Part shown: one piece after another, positions 19,753-27,393 of the stretch
Layout: each line of letters opens with the position of its first letter
Numbering within the stretch: position 1 is the first letter of the stretch
Origin: an uncultured delta proteobacterium
GTDB lineage: Bacteria; Myxococcota_A; Polyangia; Polyangiales; Polyangiaceae
Length of the DNA stretch: 32,757 nucleotides
NCBI GenBank assembly: GCA_903870415.1
Contig: CAIQDA010000403.1
Location: 1 to 32,757, forward strand
Reading direction: 5' to 3'
Notes under the pieces: model-generated
Databases searched by the model: none
What the model saw: only the letters and a program-made list of their open reading frames with translations
Told to the model about the DNA's origin: nothing
Translations under genes and position numbers: made by a program

Positions 19753-20343
19753 ATGGCGCTCGTTCCGGTGTTCCTGCGTGCGGAGGGTGCGTGCATCGTC
19801 GTCGTTGGCGCCGGGCCCATTGGCACCCGAAAGGCCTTGGAGTGGGCCGATGCGGGCGCATGCGTTTTCGTCGTCGCGCCTGAAGCGACCGCGGAGCTGA
19901 AGTCCGCCGCTCAGGAAAAACGCGTCGCGTATCGTGCGAAAGCGTTCGAGGCCTCCGACCTCGATGGCGCGTTCTTCGTTGTCGCCGCCACAAACTCGAC
20001 CGAGGTGAATGCAGCGGTCGCCGAGGCCGCGAAGGCGCGTGGACTATTCGTCAACGCCATCGACGACTTGCCGAACGCCACGGCGTACGCCGCATCGACG
20101 ATTCGCCGCGCGCCCTTCACCATCGCCATTCAATCAGGGGCCGAGGTCCCTGCCCTCACGCGTCTCTTGCGCGAGGTGCTTGAGAGCGTATTGCCCGCGG
20201 ACACGTGGATTTCCAAGGCTCGCGAACTTCGACGGCGCTGGAAAGCGGAAGGGACGCCGATGGACGCGCGCTTTCCTGAACTGCTCGCAACGCTAGGCCG
20301 CGAGGCGCGCGAGGCGTCGACGAAGCCCCGCGAAGAAGGCTGA
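19753..20343 (+). CDS. Precorrin-2 dehydrogenase (NAD-dependent; siroheme synthesis)
   Basis: The enzyme oxidises precorrin-2 to sirohydrochlorin, and some members also insert iron. The start is the ATG at 19753 (196 residues); an upstream in-frame ATG at 19684 adds only unconserved sequence. The product matches the N-terminal half of CysG and Met8/SirC: VPVFLRAEGACIVVVGAGPIGTRKA is the Rossmann loop with the usual neighbouring residues. FFVVAATNSTEVN, FVNAIDDLPNATAYAAS and FTIAIQSGAEVPALTRLLRE follow, in the family order. The 3' end overlaps the convergent cobA by 51 bp. In E. coli the two activities are fused in CysG; here they are separate genes. Its product feeds the siroheme of the sulfite reductase nearby. 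Confidence 0.9.
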   Translation: MALVPVFLRAEGACIVVVGAGPIGTRKALEWADAGACVFVVAPEATAELKSAAQEKRVAYRAKAFEASDLDGAFFVVAATNSTEVNAAVAEAAKARGLFVNAIDDLPNATAYAASTIRRAPFTIAIQSGAEVPALTRLLREVLESVLPADTWISKARELRRRWKAEGTPMDARFPELLATLGREAREASTKPREEG

Positions 20344-21216
20344 GCGCCGTTCGACGGACGTGGCCTCGACAGGTTCGGCGCGCCGCAGAACCGCGATGCG
20401 CGCATGCACGTCGACCACATGCCCCACCACGACGAGCGCGGGCGCCTCTAGCTTCGCTTCGGTGACGAGTTCGGGAAGCGTCGCGATGGTTCCAATGACC
20501 TGCATTTCATCAGGCGTCGTCGCTTTGCTGATCCCCATGGCCGGCGTCGCGTTCGACCAACCCGCACGCACGAGCGCGTCACGCAATTGAGGGAGCGTTC
20601 CAAGCCCCATGTAGAATACAAGGGTACCTTCTTTGGGCAGATCCGCAATCTGCCGCTCGAAGCGCGCAAGGTCCGGCGAGCCATCGGACTTCGGCACGAG
20701 GTGAGCCGTCACAAAGGTAACCGTCGACGCGACCAAGCGATGGGTCAACGGCAATGCAAGGCTCGCGGCAGCACCCAACGCCGCGCTGACCCCCGGAATG
20801 ATTTCGAAGGGAATTCCTGCCTCTGCGAGCACAAGCGACTCTTCGCCTACGCGCCCAAAGATGGACGGGTCGCCGCCCTTGAGCCGAACGACGCGCTTGC
20901 CCATACGCGCAGCCTCAACGACGCGCGGGTGCAGGTCGACCTCGTGATGCCGAACTCCGCCTCCGCGACGCCCAACGGCGATGCGCTCCGCGTCGACCGG
21001 TGCGAGCGACAAAATCGCTTCGGAGACAAGCTCGTCATACGCCACCACCTGCGCCTCCGACAGGGCGCGGACGGCCTTCAGCGTCAGCAGCTCCGGGTCG
21101 CCAGGGCCCGCACCAACGAGGGAAACGAAGCCCATTTTCGGCGCCTTCGCGCTCCAGGACTCGCCCTCGCCGCCCGTGCTCCAAGAGCCCTTCGCAGAAA
21201 ACTCGCCTCGGTCCAT
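20293..21216 (-). CDS. cobA: Uroporphyrinogen-III C-methyltransferase
   Basis: This SAM-dependent enzyme adds two methyl groups to uroporphyrinogen III to make precorrin-2, the first step to siroheme and cobalamin. The 307-residue product has the family landmarks: VSLVGAGPGDPELLTLKA, YDELVSEAIL, VVRLKGGDPSIFGRVGEE, IIPGVSAALGAAA, LPLTHR, TLVFYMGL and the C-terminal LVVVGHVVDVH. The ATG at 21216 has GAGGG four bases upstream. An ATG at 21135 would begin right at the conserved core but has a weaker site. It lies 69 bp downstream of the sulfite reductase gene, with a possible promoter of its own (TAATAT at 21231-21236). Context favours siroheme supply rather than B12 synthesis, since no later cob/cbi gene is present. 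Confidence 0.95.
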   Translation of the reverse strand: MDRGEFSAKGSWSTGGEGESWSAKAPKMGFVSLVGAGPGDPELLTLKAVRALSEAQVVAYDELVSEAILSLAPVDAERIAVGRRGGGVRHHEVDLHPRVVEAARMGKRVVRLKGGDPSIFGRVGEESLVLAEAGIPFEIIPGVSAALGAAASLALPLTHRLVASTVTFVTAHLVPKSDGSPDLARFERQIADLPKEGTLVFYMGLGTLPQLRDALVRAGWSNATPAMGISKATTPDEMQVIGTIATLPELVTEAKLEAPALVVVGHVVDVHARIAVLRRAEPVEATSVERRSAFFAGLRRRLARLAA

Positions 21217-21285
21217 GGAACCCTCACACGATATTACGGTTTCGTTATGACGACTTACTCGCGACTTGTTTACGTACGCCTTTTC

Positions 21286-23058
21286 CTACGCGGCGCACTC
21301 GGCTTCGCCTTCGGTGACGCTGAACGCCTCGCTCTGGCCAAGGTCGATGAAGTCACTCTCAAGGGCCGTCGTTTCGTCGATGTCGAACAGCTCCCCGATG
21401 GCCTTCTTGACGCCATCGATCGGTGTTCGTGCGAGGAAATCATCTAGCTTTTCGCCGCTGGTGCGCTCACGCTCCCACAGGCCCAAAATGCGATCGAGCG
21501 CCGCGGGAACGCGATGCGCGGGGACCTTTCCAACGAGGCGACCGAAGCGCGAACCGGCAAGCGTGCCTTGTGCGTCTGGGACCGAGCCACCGCCGACCGT
21601 GAGTTGGTAGAGGGGCAGCGCGCGACCCCCAATCTTTCGCATGCCGCCCTGAAAGCCGATGCTCGCGACGTGGTGCTGACCGCAACCGTTCGGGCAGCCG
21701 CTCACCTTGATGCTTGCGTCGTCGAAGCCTGTCGCCTCGCCGCGAGCGACGGCGTGACCCTGCAAATGCGCGTTCAATCGCTCCGCAAGGCCACGCGACG
21801 CCGTCACGGCCACGGCGCACGTATGGGCCCCCGCGCATGAGATCACATCGGCGAAGGTTCCCGCTCCGCTTTCACCGAGCGAGAGGTCATCGAGGGCCGC
21901 GTGCAACGCAGGAAGCGACGCGCCCGTGATGTGCCGCAGCACCAAGTTCTGATCGATGGTCGTGCGCACCGTGCCGTCGCTGAAGCGCTCCGCAATCGAG
22001 GCAAGCGCGCGGAGCTGCGACGGGTTCAGATCGCCAAGCCTCAACGTCACAAACGCTGCAAAAAGACCGGGTTGCTTCTGCACGACGGCGTTGGTTCGAC
22101 GCCATGCCGCGAACCCCGAACGAGGCTCGGGCGCGTCGAGATTCACGATCGCCCCGGCCACGACGGACTCTTGCGGCGCGTTCGCAGGGTCGAAGGCAAA
22201 GCGCGGCGCCCCCTCCTGCTTCACAAGCTCCCACTCGGCGAGCACGCGCTCTTTGAACGCGTCCCAGCCGATGCTCTTCACGAGCCACTTCATGCGCGCC
22301 TTTTGCTTGTTGTTGCGCTCGCCTTCGCGATGAAAGACGCGAACGATGGCATCGCTCAAACCGAGTATTTCTCCAGCCTCCACGAACTCGACGATGGGCT
22401 GCGCCGACCGAGGCAACGTGGAGGTGCCGCCCGCTGCAAGGACGCGAAAACCGCGCTTGCCGTTCTCGACGCGCGCGAAGAACGCGATGTCGTGAATGGG
22501 ACCTCGCATCGCGTCCCGCGTCGAACCTTCGAAGGCGATTTTGAATTTGCGCGGCAACGACGACGAAAGAGGGCCGCGAAGAAAGTGCCTCACGAGGCCG
22601 TCGGCAAACGGCGTCACGTCGAAGGGTTCGCTCGGGTCAACGCCCGCAAGCGGGTTCGAGGTCACGTTGCGCACGCTGTGGCCACAGGCCTCTCGCGTGG
22701 TGATTCCCGCCTCGGCGCACAAGGTCATGGCCTCCGGCGCCGTCGCGAGAGAGAGACCGTAGAACTGAAAGTTTTGGCGGGTCGTCACGTGCGCGCGACC
22801 GTTTGCGTAGGTCTCGGCGACTTGAGCGAGCGTGCGGAGTTGGTCTGCCGAAGCGCGCCCGAGAGGCAGCTTCACGCGGAGCATCTGCTGACCCACTTGG
22901 CGTTGGCCGTAGACCCCGTTGAGAAGACGAAAGCTGCGCCACTGATCGGGCGTGAGCTCGCCGCGCTCGTAGCGTTCGAGGGTTTCGACGAAGAGGTCGA
23001 CGTCACTTTGCGTGGCGAATTTCAGGTGTCCATCACCATGAGGCGTAAGGTCAGTCAT
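21286..23058 (-). CDS. cysI: Siroheme [4Fe-4S] sulfite reductase, ferredoxin-type
   Basis: It reduces sulfite to sulfide with six electrons. The 590-residue product has the duplicated nitrite/sulfite reductase fold. The N-terminal half has RVKLPLGRASADQL, HVTTRQNFQFYGL and the RNVTSNPLAG siroheme-binding stretch. The C-terminal half has the cluster cysteines as Cx5C (408, 414) and Cx3C (455, 459), with the GCPNGCGQHH motif. The family also contains ferredoxin-nitrite reductases; the cysD-cysN-cysH context makes sulfite the likely substrate. No flavoprotein subunit (CysJ) is present, so electrons probably come from ferredoxin. Its ATG overlaps the stop of cysN by four bases (ATGA), indicating translational coupling. 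Confidence 0.93.
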   Translation of the reverse strand: MTDLTPHGDGHLKFATQSDVDLFVETLERYERGELTPDQWRSFRLLNGVYGQRQVGQQMLRVKLPLGRASADQLRTLAQVAETYANGRAHVTTRQNFQFYGLSLATAPEAMTLCAEAGITTREACGHSVRNVTSNPLAGVDPSEPFDVTPFADGLVRHFLRGPLSSSLPRKFKIAFEGSTRDAMRGPIHDIAFFARVENGKRGFRVLAAGGTSTLPRSAQPIVEFVEAGEILGLSDAIVRVFHREGERNNKQKARMKWLVKSIGWDAFKERVLAEWELVKQEGAPRFAFDPANAPQESVVAGAIVNLDAPEPRSGFAAWRRTNAVVQKQPGLFAAFVTLRLGDLNPSQLRALASIAERFSDGTVRTTIDQNLVLRHITGASLPALHAALDDLSLGESGAGTFADVISCAGAHTCAVAVTASRGLAERLNAHLQGHAVARGEATGFDDASIKVSGCPNGCGQHHVASIGFQGGMRKIGGRALPLYQLTVGGGSVPDAQGTLAGSRFGRLVGKVPAHRVPAALDRILGLWERERTSGEKLDDFLARTPIDGVKKAIGELFDIDETTALESDFIDLGQSEAFSVTEGEAECAA

Positions 23059-24350
23059 GCGTCGTCTCCGGATTCGCTGCGAATGAGTCCTGCGGCCACG
23101 GTCTCGTGCGTGGCCTCGTCCACCAGAATGAAACTGCCCGTCGTGGCGCCGTCGTCGTAGGCGTCAAAAACAAGCGGCGCGCTCGTGCTGAGGCGTGCAA
23201 CCGCCAGGTCGTTGAGCTTGAGTTCCACGGCTCCCGGCCGAAGTGCGAGCGAATCGAGGTCCAAGATTCCGTCGATGGAATCGAGGCGTGCCTTGACGCT
23301 TTTCGTGTGATTCTTCAGCCAGAATCGCGCACCTGGCCGAGCGGCATGCGTGTCGAACCAGGCAAGGGTCGCCACGATTTTTCGACCCACGCGAGGCGCC
23401 GATCCCTCGTGCGTGAGAACGTCGCCGCGACTGACGTCAACATCGTCTGCAAGGCGCAGCGCCACACTCAGCGGAGCCGCAGCTTCACCAAGCTCTTCCG
23501 GATGCCGATCGATGCCGACGACCGTCGTGCTCTTGCCTGAGGGCCACGCCACAACACGGTCGCCCACCTTCACGGTCCCCTGCGCGATTTGCCCAGCATA
23601 CGCTCGGTAATCGTGATGTTCGTCGCTGCCTGGACGGATGACCCATTGCACCGGAAAACGGAATGCAAGCGACTCGGAGTTTGCCACCGGCGCGTCTTCG
23701 AGGAGCTCGAGCAGCGATGGCCCCGCGTACCAAGGCATCGCCGTCGATCGATCGACCACGTTGTCGCCCGAGAGCGCCGCGACAGGAACGATGGTGATCG
23801 CCGTCGATGGAAGCTTGTCGGAGAACGCGCGCAAGTCCGCTTCGACCTCTCGAAAACGCGCTTCGTCGTAGCCAACGAGATCCATCTTATTGACGCCGAA
23901 AACCACGTTTTTCACACCCATGAGGCGCGAGGCGAGTGCGTGCCTTCGCGTCTGTTCGGTGACCCCGTGACGCGCATCGACGATGAGCAACGCCACGTCG
24001 GCCGTGGACGCGCCGGTGATCATATTGCGTGTATACTGCACGTGTCCGGGTGTATCGGCGACGATGAAGCGACGCTTTGCCGTGCGGAAGTAGCGGTAGG
24101 CCACGTCGATGGTGATGCCCTGCTCGCGCTCGGCGCGAAGGCCATCGGTGAGCAGCGCAAGTTCGGTGCGCGAAAAGCCCCGGCGACGACTCGCCTCTTC
24201 GACGTGCTCGAGCTGATCATCGGCAATTTGCTTGGTATCGAGGAGCAGCCGCCCCACGAGCGTGGACTTGCCGTCGTCGACATTTCCCGAAACCGAGAAG
24301 CGAAGCGCCCGTCGTTCGAGGGGCGCGGAGGTCGATGCGTCGGTGCTCAT
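23055..24350 (-). CDS. cysN: Sulfate adenylyltransferase GTPase subunit CysN
   Basis: CysN hydrolyses GTP to drive adenylation of sulfate by CysD, forming APS. The 431-residue product is an EF-Tu-like GTPase. The P-loop is GNVDDGKST (22-30), followed by the switch region ERE/QGITIDVAYRYF, DTPGHVQYTRNM, the NKMD base-recognition motif, and two beta-barrel domains. It ends without an APS-kinase domain, so it is not a CysNC fusion. The start codon overlaps the cysD stop (TAATG) and its own stop overlaps the sulfite reductase start, so three genes are tightly coupled. Confidence 0.96.
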   Translation of the reverse strand: MSTDASTSAPLERRALRFSVSGNVDDGKSTLVGRLLLDTKQIADDQLEHVEEASRRRGFSRTELALLTDGLRAEREQGITIDVAYRYFRTAKRRFIVADTPGHVQYTRNMITGASTADVALLIVDARHGVTEQTRRHALASRLMGVKNVVFGVNKMDLVGYDEARFREVEADLRAFSDKLPSTAITIVPVAALSGDNVVDRSTAMPWYAGPSLLELLEDAPVANSESLAFRFPVQWVIRPGSDEHHDYRAYAGQIAQGTVKVGDRVVAWPSGKSTTVVGIDRHPEELGEAAAPLSVALRLADDVDVSRGDVLTHEGSAPRVGRKIVATLAWFDTHAARPGARFWLKNHTKSVKARLDSIDGILDLDSLALRPGAVELKLNDLAVARLSTSAPLVFDAYDDGATTGSFILVDEATHETVAAGLIRSESGDDA

Positions 24351-25366
24351 TAAAAGTATCCCTCTCGCTTGCGGTCTTCCATCGCGGCCTCGGTGGCCCG
24401 GTCGTCGGCGCGCGTCTGCCCGCGCTCGGTGATGCGCGACGTGGCGATTTCGCGAATCACGTCGTCGATGGCGAACGCGTCGGACTCGACCGCTCCGGTG
24501 CAGGTCATGTCACCGACGGTGCGGTAGCGGACCGTGCGCGTTTCGAGCGATTCGCCAGGCAGAAGCTGTGTGGAACCCGACGATGCGTAGAGCATGCCGT
24601 CGCGTCGAAACACCTCGCGCTCGTGGGCAAAGTAGATGTTCGGCAGCGCCAGGTTCTCGCGCCGGATGTAGGCCCAGACGTCGAGCTCGGTCCAGTTCGA
24701 GAGTGGGAACACGCGGAGGTGTTCGCCTCGCTGGACGAAGCCGTTGTAGAGCGCCCACGGTTCGGGTCTCTGATTCTTCGGGTCCCATTGTCCAAAGCTG
24801 TCGCGGAAACTGAAGATGCGTTCTTTGGCTCGCGCACGCTCTTCGTCGCGGCGCGCACCCCCAATTGCCGCGTCGAAACCGTTCGTTTCGATGACGTCGA
24901 GGAGCGCGACCGTTTGAAGGCGGTTGCGCGACGCACGCGGGCCGATCTCTTCGCGGGCGCGCCCTTGCTGAATCATGTCTTCGACGGAAGACACGATGAG
25001 GCGCTCGCCGAGCTCCGCGACCCGTGCGTCACGAAACGCGATGACTTCGGGGAAGTTGTGCCCGGTGTCCACGTGCACGAGCGGGAACGGAAAGCGCGCC
25101 GGACGAAACGCCTTCTCTGCGAGCCGAAGGAGGACGAGGCTGTCTTTGCCGCCGCTGAAAAGCAGCATGGGGCGCTCGCGCTCCGCCGCGACCTCGCGCA
25201 GAATGAAGATGGCCTCGGCTTCGAGGTCGTCTAGTGAGGCGACCTCTTGTGCGAGATTCGCGAAGTTTCCACAGACAATCTCACGGTCATTTCCGTTGCG
25301 CGTTTGCTGAACTTCATGCAAGGCCGAAGCGTTCGACTTCTTTCGAGACTCCGTTATCTCAGACAT
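24350..25366 (-). CDS. cysD: Sulfate adenylyltransferase catalytic subunit CysD
   Basis: CysD transfers AMP from ATP to sulfate. The 338-residue product has the PP-loop LFSGGKDSLVLL, HVDTGHNFPE, IGGARRDEERARAKER, WDPKNQRPE and VFPLSNWTELDVWAYI. It ends with the Lys/Arg-rich tail RKREGYF typical of CysD. Compared with E. coli CysD it has about 40 extra N-terminal residues without obvious conservation. The ATG at 25366 has no ribosome-binding sequence, and the likely -10 (TATAAC) ends six bases before it. Either the message is leaderless or the real start is an internal codon. It is first in the cysD-cysN-cysI run and divergent from cysH. Confidence 0.95.
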   Translation of the reverse strand: MSEITESRKKSNASALHEVQQTRNGNDREIVCGNFANLAQEVASLDDLEAEAIFILREVAAERERPMLLFSGGKDSLVLLRLAEKAFRPARFPFPLVHVDTGHNFPEVIAFRDARVAELGERLIVSSVEDMIQQGRAREEIGPRASRNRLQTVALLDVIETNGFDAAIGGARRDEERARAKERIFSFRDSFGQWDPKNQRPEPWALYNGFVQRGEHLRVFPLSNWTELDVWAYIRRENLALPNIYFAHEREVFRRDGMLYASSGSTQLLPGESLETRTVRYRTVGDMTCTGAVESDAFAIDDVIREIATSRITERGQTRADDRATEAAMEDRKREGYF

Positions 25367-25372
25367 GTTTCT

Positions 25373-25401
25373 GTTATAGTAGACCATGACGCTGTGCGCA
25401 A
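25373..25401. promoter_or_regulatory. Divergent cysD/cysH promoter with overlapping -10 elements
   Basis: On the minus strand TTGCGC (25396-25401) and TATAAC (25373-25378) are 17 bases apart and point to cysD. On the plus strand TATAGT (25375-25380) overlaps the same bases and points to cysH, with no good -35. Five of six -10 positions match consensus on each strand. The intergenic space is only 71 bp. Confidence 0.45.
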
Positions 25402-25437
25402 CGACCATGCGCACCAGGCCCCAACGAAAGTGATGTC

Positions 25438-26190
25438 ATGAGTGTTTTTCCAGCAGTTGACGAACTCAAGTCGACCGATGCGCTCTCGGCATTTCTCGAC
25501 GCCGCGCAAGCACGCTTCGGAGAAAGGCTGGCGGTGGCGTCGAGCTTGGGCGCGGAGGACGTGGTGCTCGTGCATGCGGTCGCCGAGCGAGTTCGCGCGG
25601 GCGGGTCGCCGGTGCGCATCTTCACGCTCGATACGGGACGCTTGCCCCAGGAGACCTACGAGCTTCACGAGGCACTTGAGGCTCGGTATGGCCTGCGTAT
25701 TGAAAGCGTATTTCCAGACACGGTTGCCGTACAACAGCTCGTGCGCACGCAAGGCCCGAACGGTTTCTACCACTCGCTCGACGCGCGACACGCATGCTGC
25801 GCCGTTCGCAAGCTTGAGCCGCTGCAGCGAGCGCTCGGGGGCGTAGACGCATGGATCACTGGACTTCGCCGCGCCCAAAGCATCACGCGCACCGAGGTTG
25901 CGCTGGCCGAGCAGGACGGCACACGCGTGAAGCTCAACCCCCTTGCGCACTGGAGCGACGAGGATGTTTGGGGTCACATACGCGCAAACAAGATTCCGTA
26001 TAGTTCACTCCATGACGCGGGCTATCCGTCGGTTGGATGCGCGCCGTGCACGAGAGCCGTTGACCCCGGCGCGCACGCGCGGTCGGGACGCTGGTGGTGG
26101 GAGGACCCGGAGCACAAAGAGTGCGGTCTACACGTCGCTCGGCTTCGCCGCCTTGAAGACGCACGACGCGCGGACGAGGAAATCGCCTAG
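25438..26190 (+). CDS. cysH: APS reductase (thioredoxin-dependent, Fe-S type)
   Basis: It reduces adenosine 5'-phosphosulfate to sulfite and AMP. The 250-residue product has a PP-loop-like start (AVASSLGAEDVVLVH), FTLDTGRLPQETYEL, the Cys pair 120-121 (HACCAVRK) and Cys201/204 (GCAPC), which together ligate a [4Fe-4S] cluster. The catalytic Cys229 lies in the tail motif ECGLH. PAPS reductases lack the CC and CxxC pairs, so APS is the expected substrate. This fits the absence of an APS kinase in the cluster. The ATG at 25438 follows a weak ribosome site. It converges with the membrane-protein gene at 26207. Confidence 0.95.
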   Translation: MSVFPAVDELKSTDALSAFLDAAQARFGERLAVASSLGAEDVVLVHAVAERVRAGGSPVRIFTLDTGRLPQETYELHEALEARYGLRIESVFPDTVAVQQLVRTQGPNGFYHSLDARHACCAVRKLEPLQRALGGVDAWITGLRRAQSITRTEVALAEQDGTRVKLNPLAHWSDEDVWGHIRANKIPYSSLHDAGYPSVGCAPCTRAVDPGAHARSGRWWWEDPEHKECGLHVARLRRLEDARRADEEIA

Positions 26191-26206
26191 CCGCGTCGCT
26201 GATGCG

Positions 26207-26740
26207 TTACGCGCTGCGGGCGAAGAGGCGCGCGAAGCCAAGCGGCACAAGAATGCCGAGGCCCATCGCAGTCAGACTCGTCAACCCCGCGTGTGGACAC
26301 CCGAGGGAACCCACCGCCAGCGCGAGCGAGCCCATGCCGAGGGTGAGCACGGTCGAGGGCTCGCGACGCACCGCACGCGCCACAAGAAGCCCCGCAACCG
26401 CGCCGCCGAGAGCGCAAAGGGGCATGCACAGCGATACGCACGTGTCGCCGGTGCACACGTGTCCCACGCGGCCACCTGCAAACGAGCAGGCGAAAGGCAC
26501 GAGACCAACGAGCAGGCCGGGGTACACCGCGCGCCCCATGCCTTGCCCGCGCCAGAGGCCCACGATCGCGAGCAAAAGAGCAAAGGCCATCGCGGCGATA
26601 ACCTGCGGGCGCAACCCCGAGACGAGTCCAAGGACCGCCACGTAGAGGACCACGGGCACGAGCTCGACGAGCACACGAGCCCGGCGACCGCGACGGTAGG
26701 CCGCTTCGAGGGCGACAAGGTTCGGCGATTCAGGAGCCAT
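26207..26740 (-). CDS. Cys-containing multi-pass membrane protein, candidate anti-sigma factor (NrsF-like layout)
   Basis: The 177-residue product has a charged cytoplasmic N-terminus of about 25 residues and then about five to six hydrophobic helices. Cysteines cluster in one loop and the following helix start (VCTGDTCVSLCMPLC, about 95-109), with another Cys before it (about 84) and a GCPH motif near residue 148. The start at 26740 has GGAGG seven bases upstream and overlaps the sigma-factor stop by 11 bp, so the two are translationally coupled. A short membrane protein coupled to an ECF sigma is commonly its anti-sigma factor. The layout recalls NrsF (DUF1109), which keeps SigF inactive and uses conserved cysteines in response to metals. 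Homology is not proven from motifs alone. Confidence 0.75.
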   Translation of the reverse strand: MAPESPNLVALEAAYRRGRRARVLVELVPVVLYVAVLGLVSGLRPQVIAAMAFALLLAIVGLWRGQGMGRAVYPGLLVGLVPFACSFAGGRVGHVCTGDTCVSLCMPLCALGGAVAGLLVARAVRREPSTVLTLGMGSLALAVGSLGCPHAGLTSLTAMGLGILVPLGFARLFARSA

Positions 26741-27338
26741 GCATCAACCTCCACGCGTCACGCAGCCGCTCAATGGCGCGCTGCTTTCGCTTGCGAAATG
26801 CCGAACCGCGGCCGTCTTCACGCTCCGCAAGAACCTCGCTCAACGTCTGGCGATCGGCGTCCGAAAGCGTTCCCATGAGGTCCTCGGCGAGGCGAAGAAG
26901 CTCCGCGTTCTCAAGCATGTCCGCGGCGGTCGCATCGATGGCCGCAAGCGACTGAAACCGCTCCGTGTCGACAGGGTCCGCTTTTCGCCGCTGGTGCTGC
27001 CGTCGAAGCGTGCGCGACTCGAAGAGCACGAGCGCCACGGCCCACGGAACCACCCGTCGCGCGCGATCGTAGTCGGCGGCCTGGGAAAAGAGTTTTTGCA
27101 GCGCGTTCTGCGTTGCGTCTTCGGCGTCGGCGCCGCGGCCCAAAAGTCGCTCGGCGGCACGAAGCATTGGCGGTCGAACGGCGTCGTGCACCACGCGAAG
27201 CGCCGCGCGGTCTCCGTCGGCGAGACGCGCCATGGCTTCTTCGACCTCTGAAAATGACAACGCCACCGCCTTCGCATCGCTCGCCACGCCCGGTTCGGGG
27301 GCGCGGGAAACATCGAAGGCAGCAGCGTCGGTGGTCAT
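26730..27338 (-). CDS. ECF-type RNA polymerase sigma factor with shortened region 4
   Basis: The 202-residue product has a 40-residue N-terminal leader, then sigma region 2 (LRAAERLLGRGADAEDATQNALQKLFSQA, with the acidic DAEDATQ element, then VVPWAVALVLFESRTLRRQHQRRK). After a variable linker comes a region-4 segment (MGTLSDADRQTLSEVLAERE ... FRKRKQRAIERLRDAW). The stretch that normally carries the turn and start of the recognition helix (EIA..LG type) appears to be missing about 5-8 residues. It lies 55 bp after the Cys-rich peptide gene and overlaps the membrane-protein gene, forming a three-gene unit. Autoregulation of this unit is likely by analogy with other ECF systems. Confidence 0.85.
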   Translation of the reverse strand: MTTDAAAFDVSRAPEPGVASDAKAVALSFSEVEEAMARLADGDRAALRVVHDAVRPPMLRAAERLLGRGADAEDATQNALQKLFSQAADYDRARRVVPWAVALVLFESRTLRRQHQRRKADPVDTERFQSLAAIDATAADMLENAELLRLAEDLMGTLSDADRQTLSEVLAEREDGRGSAFRKRKQRAIERLRDAWRLMHGS

Positions 27339-27393
27339 GGTCGAATGCGGGGCGCGATAGCAGCAAACCGTGGCTTGAAGCTCGCCCCCGGAC

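Noticed and set aside
20293-21216. Considered the cobA gene as part of a B12 synthesis pathway linked to the riboswitch
   Set aside because: No later cobalamin genes are present, the riboswitch is 17 kb away, and the neighbours point to siroheme for sulfite reduction.
21901-23160. 419-codon plus-strand frame opposite the sulfite reductase gene
   Set aside because: Shadow frame; the opposite strand encodes an unmistakable siroheme reductase with all cluster cysteines.
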